A stretch of DNA of 21,713 nucleotides, taken from assembly GCA_000493945.1 (NCBI GenBank), contig AWNW01000047.1, positions 1-21,713 on the forward strand, written 5' to 3'. This document shows, in pieces, positions 14,832-21,713 of this stretch (positions are counted from its first letter, which is position 1; each line of letters begins with the position of its first letter). Both the position numbers and the translations under genes were made by a program. A model generated the notes under the pieces. The model was not told where the DNA came from, made no database searches, and saw nothing but the letters and a program-made list of their open reading frames with translations. Source of the DNA: Candidatus Hydrogenedens terephthalaticus JGI OTU-1. Lineage in GTDB: Bacteria > Hydrogenedentota > Hydrogenedentia > Hydrogenedentales > Hydrogenedentaceae.

Positions 14832-15714
14832 GCTGTTCCAAACTCCGAACCAATTGATAAACCAGTTTTGTTCGCGGTGTTGTGAGAAATGCCGATGTCC
14901 CGCGGCGGAAAATTTCGCCACTTATGGAATCTATTTCGGTTCGTTTTCCGGCGCGTATATCCTGCAACATAGAGGATATATTATTTGCAGTTTTTTCGCA
15001 GACTTCTTCTGCCACTTCTACCAGACTTCGTGAGAAACGATAGCCCTCTGTCCCTGCTACTTTGGATGCTTCTATCACAAGTTCACGAAGTAATTCTCGT
15101 GCTTCTCTGATTTTCAACAACATACCATTGGGAACATTAAGAATAGCCGTTAACGGATTTATTCCTGCATTTACAGCCGTTTTTTCCCAGATAACCTGAC
15201 TTGGGCTATCGGTAATTTCCACCCAGAATCCTGCCCTTTCCAGAATTTCTAACGGCTCTTTCACAGATGCTGTAGTCCAACTTCCGAAAGTCGTTAGTCC
15301 CGATGCCGTGTGTCGAACTTTTCCCTCTTCGATTAAAGTGCTTGCTTCTGTAGTTACTCCCGCAAGAATATTCTCTGCCCCTGTTTTCTTACAAAGTGTT
15401 TCTACATTTCCCAATCCATTTTGTAATGTAAGAATAGGCGTGTCTGGCGGCAAGGTTAGATTGGCTGTGGAATAGGATTTCACCAGAATAATGATTAAAT
15501 TTTGCATGGTAGGTATATGCCCTGTTACATGAACATGATATTTCTCTGTCTGGTCTCCTTCTATAATCTCTATCCCATTTTTTGATAACCGATTAATTCG
15601 CTCCTGCTGATAGTCAATTAAGTGGACACGAAATCCCGCTTTTGCGAGTTTACCTGCAAAAAGACATCCTAAAGCACCCGGACCGACCACACTCACAGCA
15701 TATACATTATTCAT
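14818..15714 (-). CDS. panE: 2-dehydropantoate 2-reductase (ketopantoate reductase)
   Basis: A 298-residue cytosolic enzyme that reduces 2-dehydropantoate to pantoate with NADPH, in pantothenate/CoA synthesis. The N-terminal Rossmann motif is VVGPGALGCLFAGKLAKAGF, LTLQNGLGN follows mid-protein, and the catalytic region is IWEKTAVNAGINPLTAIL (general-acid Lys and Asn). RTEIDSISGEI carries the conserved Glu near the C-terminus. Length and motif order are typical. ATG 15714 has a strong AAAGGAGGC site. A TATAAT-like -10 sequence at 15762-15767 suggests a possible separate promoter, though its -35 is poor. Members of this family can also act on other 2-oxo acids, so the substrate is inferred by family. 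Confidence 0.9.
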   Translation of the reverse strand: MNNVYAVSVVGPGALGCLFAGKLAKAGFRVHLIDYQQERINRLSKNGIEIIEGDQTEKYHVHVTGHIPTMQNLIIILVKSYSTANLTLPPDTPILTLQNGLGNVETLCKKTGAENILAGVTTEASTLIEEGKVRHTASGLTTFGSWTTASVKEPLEILERAGFWVEITDSPSQVIWEKTAVNAGINPLTAILNVPNGMLLKIREARELLRELVIEASKVAGTEGYRFSRSLVEVAEEVCEKTANNISSMLQDIRAGKRTEIDSISGEIFRRGTSAFLTTPRTKLVYQLVRSLEQREIA

Positions 15715-15791
15715 TTGTTTTGCCTCCTTTGATATTCTCTCATTGGCAATTTGTTTTTTATATTATAGACAAAAATATAAATTATTAAAAA

Positions 15792-16640
15792 TTATTTTTG
15801 TGGTTTAATAATAAACGCCTTTTTAAAATCGGGTTCTTGTGAAAGAATCTTTAATGATTCCCTTGCTGTTTTTTCATCAGGGATATTGATAACAATGATT
15901 TTATAAAATTTTCCTGCTGGTTGAATCTTAAAAACGAATTGATTTCTGTATTTTTTCTGTAATTTTTCCACCATACTCCGTGCCCTTTTTTCCGCATCAT
16001 CTCCTGTTAAAGCCGACAACTGAATGCTATATGTCTTCGGCTTTTGTTTTATATTAACATCCGTGGTTAAGGTATTTTCAGATACAGAATGCTTTTCAGC
16101 AGGGGAAGTGATTACATCATGGTCAATAGGCGGGGTTATGGGTGTTAACTCAACCTGGCTTAGGGGTTGTGGGTTATTGTTTGGAGGAGTTGTAGTTGAT
16201 GTGTCCGAGATAGGTGTTGTTGCTGTTTCTACTGTCTTAGCAGGTTCTGCACTACTTTCCGTAGTAGAAGTAGAAGCAGATGTAGTCGCTGTTTGTTCTG
16301 TTGGAGGTTTATCTACAGGAGTGGGATTTTCTGATTTTTCGACTGTGCCTTCTGTAGATTTTGTATCTGTGGATACTGGGGTCTCGCTTTTCGGTGGTTC
16401 AGTTTTTTCAACAGTTTTTGTTTCTACGGGTGGCTGATTTTCTCCCGTTACTTCTGTTTGTTTCGATTGTTGCGATAATTGCATGGCGAATTCTCTTTTG
16501 CCTATTAAAACCCCGGAAATAAAGGAGACAATAATAAGAAGAATTACAAGAAATAAAATTACCGAAAGTCTGTTTGGAGAGATATAAATTCCCCAGGGTT
16601 CCTTTTTTTTCGCTATTGGTGATTGAAAATCATTATACAT
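15792..16640 (-). CDS. SPOR-domain membrane protein
   Basis: A 282-residue bitopic protein: a short cytoplasmic end, a TM helix at about 25-47 (LSVILFLVILLIIVSFISGV), a long Pro/Thr/Ser/Glu linker, and a C-terminal SPOR domain of about 80 residues (KTYSIQLSALTGDDAEKRAR ... FKIQPAGKFYKIIVINIP). SPOR domains bind septal peptidoglycan stripped of stem peptides, so a cell-division or wall role in the periplasm is likely. I start at ATG 16640, which overlaps the previous stop by 8 nt; a longer frame from TTG 16691 exists but lies inside the upstream gene. The repetitive look of 16100-16440 comes from the PT-rich linker. Confidence 0.85.
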   Translation of the reverse strand: MYNDFQSPIAKKKEPWGIYISPNRLSVILFLVILLIIVSFISGVLIGKREFAMQLSQQSKQTEVTGENQPPVETKTVEKTEPPKSETPVSTDTKSTEGTVEKSENPTPVDKPPTEQTATTSASTSTTESSAEPAKTVETATTPISDTSTTTPPNNNPQPLSQVELTPITPPIDHDVITSPAEKHSVSENTLTTDVNIKQKPKTYSIQLSALTGDDAEKRARSMVEKLQKKYRNQFVFKIQPAGKFYKIIVINIPDEKTARESLKILSQEPDFKKAFIIKPQK

Positions 16641-17175
16641 GGGAAATGCTATCTTGCGGGTTTGAGTTCTCCGTTTCAGGTTTATCTCCAAGTCGTTCTA
16701 AAACAATTTTTTTGGCTTCTTCCATTTCGGAAAAAGAAAAATTTGGGTCTCTTACTTCAATAACGCGGTCATCTACACAGTCAATATACATAATAATATA
16801 ACCATCTCTCTGTGAGATAGCCATTTCCTTTATCTTTTTAAATATTTTTTCCCTTCTTAGTAACTGGGATGTCAGAAAAGCAATGGCGAGTTCCATACGG
16901 GAATGCTCTTTCTCCACTGATTCATAAAAAAGTTTTCGCAGAGGGCTATCCTCTACTTCCTGTTCTTTCCGTTTAACTTTTGTATCTATATAACGATGCC
17001 GCCATTGCGATATAGACTCCTGCTTATCCTGTTTTTCCCAGCAAGACAGACAAAAATCCTGCCGTTGCCATTCTTTTTTTGTGCCAAGTATTCGCGACCA
17101 AATCCATTCCTCGTGTATAAATGGTTTCTCACAGGAGAGACACTTTATTCCATTCCGACTGATACTTATTTTCAT
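16633..17175 (-). CDS. Zinc-ribbon protein of unknown function
   Basis: A 180-residue protein. C12-x2-C15 and C42-x2-C45 form a probable zinc ribbon (KCLSCEKPFIHEEW and QDFCLSCWEK). A basic and acidic helical stretch follows (RYIDTKVKRKEQEVEDSPLRK), then a conserved-looking helical and strand region (MELAIAFLTSQLLRREKIFK, DGYIIMYIDCVDDRVIEVRDP). ATG 17175 has GGAG 12 bases upstream. The stop overlaps the start of the SPOR gene, and the AsmA-like gene ends 54 nt upstream. No family recognised; a cytoplasmic metal-binding protein is all that can be said. Confidence 0.75.
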   Translation of the reverse strand: MKISISRNGIKCLSCEKPFIHEEWIWSRILGTKKEWQRQDFCLSCWEKQDKQESISQWRHRYIDTKVKRKEQEVEDSPLRKLFYESVEKEHSRMELAIAFLTSQLLRREKIFKKIKEMAISQRDGYIIMYIDCVDDRVIEVRDPNFSFSEMEEAKKIVLERLGDKPETENSNPQDSISHV

Positions 17176-17229
17176 GTCAACACCAACTCCATTTCATTTA
17201 ACAATTATCGCAAATTAGGGAAACATACT

Positions 17230-20200
17230 TCATTTTGGAGGACCGGTTGCTGAACCGAGGACACCTCCACCTAATTTGAGCAGATCTACTAAAATCTTAC
17301 GCGGGATATCAATAACGCGAAAGGCTTCTGTCGTAATTTCTGCCGCACCACTAACCAGTGTAACTCCGAGGGGAGGCAGCTCTTTGACCTGCCCCTTAGG
17401 GCTAAATGAAGGTCCATGAACACGGAAACCTAATTGTATCGGGTTCTGGATAATTTGATGCCCACGAATATTAAAGCTATCCCGAATTACCGCTATTTGC
17501 GAAGCCAATTGGGGTGATAATGTTACGGACAAATCGTAGTCCATATCCCCATCAATAATGAACTGCCCGCTACCGTTAATCTGCAAGCCTTCTGAACGGA
17601 ATTGCACATTAGGCGTTTTTACAAGGTCTTTTTCCATCTGCACATCGCTTGTAAAGGTATAGAAAGGTAATGTTGCCGGAAAATTTGTAGGTGACATATC
17701 CGGGGCAAATCGGCTAAGGAAAAGGTCTGTCTTCACTTTCCCATTGACCACCTGAAAAGTTCCTTTTCCCGAAAGTGTATTGGTATCATCTAAATCGAGA
17801 GAATATTCTACATTTCCTGTACAATTACCTTCCATGGCTTCTGGCAGATTTAAATGACGAACAAGATAAATAACAGGAATGTTTTTCCACTGAGCCTTTA
17901 ACACGCTTATATTTTCAGGGGAAGTAACGGAATAACTGCCCTCTATTGTTCCATCTCCAACCTGGGCAGAAAAACGGTCTAATCCTGAGATTTGCGGTTT
18001 ATTGTAAGCAATCCCCTTAAAATGAGTTCCTTCCCATGGACTCATGGTTATCTTCTCTGCATTAAGGGCAAAGGTCCAATATTCCGGTGGTGAAGGAGGT
18101 TCTTTTTTTCGTATTCGTTCTGCCTCTGCCTCTTCTTTTGTGCGTAAAGGCAATAGCCATTTTACCCCTATGGGAGGAATATTTGCCTCTTTGGCAGTGA
18201 TTGTGAAAGTGCGTGTGCGATTATTCAGGTCTCGCTCATCAATAAACGCCTGAAGAGAGACCCCTTTTGCTTGCAGAGGAATTTCGGTATCCTTTGCAAG
18301 GAAGGAAGCCCAATCTATATCCATTCCAATTCGCATGGTTTCCCCATATTTTTCCGTCCGTGTCTTTTTCTCCCAAAGGAAAGAACCATTGGTCGCAACA
18401 CCCCCTCTACCTTCATACGGAACACGGAGGCACTTGCTTGCGGTATTAATTTCTAATGCGTTAGTAGTTACATTTACTCTACGCAGATTAAATTTTTTAT
18501 TGTAATAAGCATATTCAAATTTTGCATCCAACGGCGTTGATTCTAACAATGCAGAACCTTCTATCGTCAATGTCTTTTGAGGAATAAATGTAACATTCAA
18601 ATTAGGTATTGTTGCCCCGATTCCAGAATGCTTACGAAACCACCATTGAAAACCTATATCAGCGGAGGTTAATTCCGCATTTAATTGGGCTGTTATTTTT
18701 TCTGGTTGATAATCTAATACTACCTGAAAAGTAGCACTCCCGGCTAACGATACATCATCATCTTCTTTTAAAAATGGGAGTTTTTCCAGTGAATTTAGTG
18801 TCCCGCTAATCGTAAAATTACCTGTCTTTTCTTGAACTTTATATACCCCTTTTGCCGTTATAGGGGAATTGTTATAAATCCCTGATAAGGAATCTACCGT
18901 TACTTCATCTGTATCCAGAATGCAGGTTGCAGAAATTCCATCCATTTTAATTTTTAGAGGAGCATATTCAACAACACCTTCTTTAAGGACTAATGTGCCT
19001 TTGGGTAATTTCCCCTCTGTTGCCCAGCCTACTTTCACCAGTTCCAGTTTTGCACGCAACGAAGGGAGTTCGGGTCGAGTCGGTGTAAATTCTAATGTTC
19101 CGTTCGTTACATCAGCTAACGCCTCTAAAATAGGCTTTGAAAATGTTCCACGAATCCCGAACCGCAAATTATTTAACTGGTCGAAGGTTAATACAAAATC
19201 GCCATAAGGTTTTATTTGCTGTTGCGTCAGAGAAGTAATAATATCCACCAGAGGTATCTTACGCACTTCCAATGTCAAATCTAATTCAGGAACAGGTTTA
19301 TCAAGGAATATCAGTCCCGAAAGACTTCCATCAAATTCCGAAGAAGTAATATCCGCCGTAGTAATTCGCAGACGCTTTTCTGACAACTTCACATCGGCGA
19401 GAGCCGTAATCTCTCCCGTGATTGTCTCAAATGGGATATTCGGTGATTTCGCTTTTATATTTTCAAAAGGTGCTTCCACAGCAAGGATTAATGTCTGATT
19501 GGGATACCCCGCTATACGCAGAGAAGGAGTTATAGAACCTTCCGGATATAGAAAATCGGAAAAAGAGATTACTTTTTCCAACTGTGTTAGCAAAATTTTA
19601 TCACTGGAGGCTCGCACATCAAAATCTTCGATAGAACGAAATCGGACATCCAGATTGATTGTGTTCTCTTCAGGGATTTCAGGCAGATAAGAAACCGTCG
19701 TTTCTACCTTTGCCCGAATTTCAGAAGAATCCGCAAAACGATAACAATCAAATTGTAACTTTTTTAACTGCAATTCATGCTCCGGAATTAGCCCCAAAAT
19801 AGAAATATTGTTTCTTTCCCCAACAATACGAAACGAGATATCCTTCAAATCTATAGAAGAATTTCCATCCGAAGATTTTCGTATTTCTTCCCAAAAGGAC
19901 GGATCTACGATATTTACCTTTATATCTGACTGGCTAACCTCAATACGGTCAAAACTCCATTCACCATAAAGTAAGTTTATCCAGTTTACATGCACCACAG
20001 TGCGAGGAATCGTAACATCTGCCTTTATCCCTTTATAATCCACGCGAAGGGAAATATCATCAATTCGAAGCCCTCGTAACCCATTAGGAAGAATTTTTCC
20101 AACAGAGAGTTTTCCATTTACTTTCTGGCTTATTTCTTGCTCATAATTTGCCTTCAATAATAGTAATTTATACCGTGCATACAAAAAGCCCCCCGATAAC

Positions 20201-20268
20201 AACAGAGCCAGCAAAATAAAAAGTATAGAGATAAAGCGCAGTCTGTGATGGCTGTCGTGTTTTTCCAT
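17230..20268 (-). CDS. AsmA-like envelope protein (1012 aa)
   Basis: One N-terminal TM helix (about 10-28, RFISILFILLALLLSGGFLY) anchors a long beta-rich periplasmic region. Typical traits of the AsmA/TamB/YhdP superfamily are visible: repeated short strands of alternating polar and hydrophobic residues, an early VNWINLLYGEWSFDRIEVSQ (AsmA N-terminal strand pattern), and a C-terminal domain with VNGKVKTDLFLSRF, VQFRSEGLQINGSGQFIIDG and DYDLSVTLSP, the AsmA-like closing region. Such proteins bridge inner and outer membranes and are implicated in phospholipid transport; the assignment to one subfamily is not possible here. It starts at ATG 20268 with a poor ribosome binding site, 65 nt after recA. 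Confidence 0.83.
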   Translation of the reverse strand: MEKHDSHHRLRFISILFILLALLLSGGFLYARYKLLLLKANYEQEISQKVNGKLSVGKILPNGLRGLRIDDISLRVDYKGIKADVTIPRTVVHVNWINLLYGEWSFDRIEVSQSDIKVNIVDPSFWEEIRKSSDGNSSIDLKDISFRIVGERNNISILGLIPEHELQLKKLQFDCYRFADSSEIRAKVETTVSYLPEIPEENTINLDVRFRSIEDFDVRASSDKILLTQLEKVISFSDFLYPEGSITPSLRIAGYPNQTLILAVEAPFENIKAKSPNIPFETITGEITALADVKLSEKRLRITTADITSSEFDGSLSGLIFLDKPVPELDLTLEVRKIPLVDIITSLTQQQIKPYGDFVLTFDQLNNLRFGIRGTFSKPILEALADVTNGTLEFTPTRPELPSLRAKLELVKVGWATEGKLPKGTLVLKEGVVEYAPLKIKMDGISATCILDTDEVTVDSLSGIYNNSPITAKGVYKVQEKTGNFTISGTLNSLEKLPFLKEDDDVSLAGSATFQVVLDYQPEKITAQLNAELTSADIGFQWWFRKHSGIGATIPNLNVTFIPQKTLTIEGSALLESTPLDAKFEYAYYNKKFNLRRVNVTTNALEINTASKCLRVPYEGRGGVATNGSFLWEKKTRTEKYGETMRIGMDIDWASFLAKDTEIPLQAKGVSLQAFIDERDLNNRTRTFTITAKEANIPPIGVKWLLPLRTKEEAEAERIRKKEPPSPPEYWTFALNAEKITMSPWEGTHFKGIAYNKPQISGLDRFSAQVGDGTIEGSYSVTSPENISVLKAQWKNIPVIYLVRHLNLPEAMEGNCTGNVEYSLDLDDTNTLSGKGTFQVVNGKVKTDLFLSRFAPDMSPTNFPATLPFYTFTSDVQMEKDLVKTPNVQFRSEGLQINGSGQFIIDGDMDYDLSVTLSPQLASQIAVIRDSFNIRGHQIIQNPIQLGFRVHGPSFSPKGQVKELPPLGVTLVSGAAEITTEAFRVIDIPRKILVDLLKLGGGVLGSATGPPK

Positions 20269-20333
20269 CGGTTTCGATATGTTCTCGGAATGCGGAGCGA
20301 TTCGTTTGTTCCTTACTTCTCTTAATGATTTAA

Positions 20334-21374
20334 CTAATTTTCTTTACTTTCGGGTGAATTTGCAATACCATGTTTTTCCAGCACTTTATTACGAATTTGA
20401 GAACACAATTCCGGATTATCCTTCAGATACCTGCGAGCGGATTCTCTTCCCTGTCCGATATTTTCGCCATTATAAGAAAACCAGGCACCACTCTTTTGGA
20501 TAATTTTTTCATTAATAGCAAGGTCAAGCAAATCCCCTTCATACGAAATCCCTTCATCAAACAAAATATCAAATTCCGCAGAACGGAAGGGTGCGCTCAA
20601 CTTGTTTTTGACAACTTTGGCACGAACTCGGTTTCCTATATCAACCTCTTTTTCTTTTACAGAACTAACCCTTCGCATATCAATTCGCATACTTGCATAA
20701 AATTTTAGTGCCTTACCGCCCGTAGTAACTTCGGGATTTCCATAAGTGCCACCTATCTTATCCCGAATCTGATTAATAAATATAACCAATGTTTTAGAGC
20801 GACTAATAACCCCTGTAAGCCTGCGCAACGCCTGAGACATAAGCCGTGCCTGTAACGCCATGTGCTGGTCACCAATTTCCCCTTCAATCTCCGCTTTCGG
20901 GACCAATGCGGCAACGGAATCAATAACAATCACATCAAACGCATTACTCCGCACCAAATTCTCGCATATATCTAAAGCCTGTTCAGCATAATCCGGCTGG
21001 GATACCAACAAATTGTTTATATCTACGCCTATTTTCCCTGCAAACGACGGGTCTAAAGCATGTTCTGCATCAATATAACATGCGATACCCCCTTCCTTTT
21101 GTGCATTGGCAACAACATGAAGAGCCAATGTCGTTTTTCCGGAAGATTCCTGCCCAAAAATTTCAACCACACGCCCTAAAGGCAATCCACCAATTCCTGT
21201 GGCAAGGTCTAAAGATAAACAGCCTGTGGAAATAGATCGTATCCCTTGAGTAAAACGGTCATCACCTAAACGAATTAATGTCCCTCTACCATATTGCCGT
21301 TCCAATTGAGAGAGTGCAATTTCCAGTGCCTTATTTTTTGCTTTCGCATCTTCAGCGTTCGGTATCGTTGACAT
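20334..21374 (-). CDS. recA: RecA recombinase
   Basis: A 346-residue protein that forms filaments on single-stranded DNA, drives homologous strand exchange, and triggers LexA self-cleavage in species with an SOS response. Seen directly: Walker A GQESSGKTTL, CYIDAEHALDP, Walker B-type VIVIDSVAALVPKAEIEGEI, LMSQALRRL (loop L1 region) and FINQIRDKIGGTYGNPEVTT (loop L2 region), then GGKALKFYASMRIDMRR and the C-terminal domain. QIRDKIGGTYG departs slightly from the common QIRMKIGVMFG. ATG 21374 is chosen: GGAG lies upstream, and the N-terminus (MSTIPNAEDAKAKNKALE) is the usual length; the frame is open to TTG 21404. It appears to lead a co-oriented run that includes the AsmA-like gene. Confidence 0.98.
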   Translation of the reverse strand: MSTIPNAEDAKAKNKALEIALSQLERQYGRGTLIRLGDDRFTQGIRSISTGCLSLDLATGIGGLPLGRVVEIFGQESSGKTTLALHVVANAQKEGGIACYIDAEHALDPSFAGKIGVDINNLLVSQPDYAEQALDICENLVRSNAFDVIVIDSVAALVPKAEIEGEIGDQHMALQARLMSQALRRLTGVISRSKTLVIFINQIRDKIGGTYGNPEVTTGGKALKFYASMRIDMRRVSSVKEKEVDIGNRVRAKVVKNKLSAPFRSAEFDILFDEGISYEGDLLDLAINEKIIQKSGAWFSYNGENIGQGRESARRYLKDNPELCSQIRNKVLEKHGIANSPESKEN

Positions 21375-21412
21375 TTCTTTTCTCCATCGGTTTGTTTGTT
21401 TCAATTTATCAT

Positions 21413-21428
21413 GTGAAAATTATTTCAC
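21413..21428. promoter_or_regulatory. Inverted repeat at the recA start site, candidate SOS operator
   Basis: GTGAAAATTATTTCAC is a perfect 6-4-6 inverted repeat beginning about 4 bases downstream of the predicted start of recA transcription, where a repressor would block the promoter. It matches none of the well-known LexA boxes (CTGT-N8-ACAG, GAAC-N4-GTTC, GTTC-N7-GTTC). A LexA-type or other repressor site is inferred only from position and symmetry. Confidence 0.5.
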
Positions 21429-21438
21429 TATACATAAT

Positions 21439-21467
21439 ATTATGCACATTTTCTTATACAATGTCAA
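21439..21467 (-). promoter_or_regulatory. Sigma70-type promoter of recA
   Basis: On the - strand the -35 is TTGACA (21467-21462), a perfect match, followed by a 17-base spacer and the -10 CATAAT (21444-21439), which differs from TATAAT at one position. Transcription should start near 21432, about 58 bases before the recA ATG. Confidence 0.8.
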
Positions 21468-21713
21468 TTATACTACTTTTTTATTATACCTTTGCACCAT
21501 TGACAGAAAAAAACACGAAAAATCATTCCATCAGAGCGAACATTAAAAGCACCCTCTATACAGAAAAAAGAACCTGTGTTATCTATTCGTTCATACTTAT
21601 GCATGAGTATAATTGTTAAAGATAAAAAAATTCCGCCCTTACTTGTGTTAACAAATTTTCTTTTCTTAATAAAACCCGATCTACTATTTCTAATTTCAAG
21701 ATTGAAATTTCTC
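21468..21713. other. Non-coding upstream region of recA
   Basis: AT-rich DNA upstream of the recA promoter up to the window end. No credible gene, RNA or repeat was recognised; short frames here lack start sites and coding composition. Confidence 0.5.

Noticed and set aside
16100..16440. Low-complexity tract on both strands, open in the + strand
   Set aside because: It is the Pro/Thr/Ser/Glu linker of the SPOR protein read on the - strand; the + strand frame is its shadow.
21278..21619. + strand frame across the recA promoter
   Set aside because: It overlaps the recA start antisense and covers its promoter; no start site or coding composition.

Overview
The window is about 21.7 kb of fairly AT-rich bacterial chromosome. 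recA, an AsmA-like envelope protein, a SPOR-domain protein, a DUF374 acyltransferase and secreted proteins with C-terminal membrane anchors all point to a diderm (Gram-negative-type) bacterium. The exact phylum cannot be fixed from sequence reading alone. The mixture (HD-GYP, GLUG and HYDIN-like surface proteins, dispersed palindromic repeats) suggests an uncultivated environmental lineage. No rRNA, tRNA, CRISPR array or transposase was seen.

Region A (1-3192, + strand): the 3' part of an ABC-transporter ATPase gene, its ABC-2 permease, and a 613-residue protein that looks like a peptide-maturase scaffold. That protein has a SPASM-like cysteine cluster but no radical-SAM CxxxCxxC motif, and it is fused to a C-terminal GNAT-like domain. 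The three genes are tightly packed (4 nt gap, then a TGATG overlap).

Region B (3193-3989): a roughly 800-base convergent intergenic stretch filled with palindromic repeat elements, including a perfect 30-bp palindrome and an inverted ACCACAGAG-type repeat.

Region C (3990-7922, - strand): an apparent operon. It starts with five very small peptide genes, at least four of which have not the usual size of annotated genes and are easily missed. They are followed by two GNAT-like acetyltransferases, a CPBP intramembrane protease, a two-helix membrane protein and a degenerate HD-GYP protein. The peptides share an N-terminal leader of the form MKHI(K/Q)xxT, a hydrophobic or amphipathic middle and, in four of five, a Ser/Thr-rich tail. 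Together with region A this looks like an undescribed ribosomally made, modified and exported peptide (RiPP-like) system. That is an inference and is the main discovery candidate.

Region D (8152-14051): a large secreted GLUG-repeat protein with PASTA, EF-hand-like and C-terminal Cys-plus-TM elements, preceded by an RNA leader whose hairpin arm can also pair over the Shine-Dalgarno sequence. Next come a PHP-domain phosphoesterase and a 73-residue partner on the - strand. Then, divergently on the + strand, lie a secreted HYDIN-like protein with the same kind of C-terminal tail and a multi-pass membrane protein.

Region E (14121-21374, - strand): recA with a near-consensus sigma70-type promoter and an inverted repeat at its transcription start. 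Downstream and co-oriented are a 1012-residue AsmA-like protein, a zinc-ribbon protein, a SPOR protein, ketopantoate reductase (panE) and a DUF374 acyltransferase. These are ordinary housekeeping and envelope functions.
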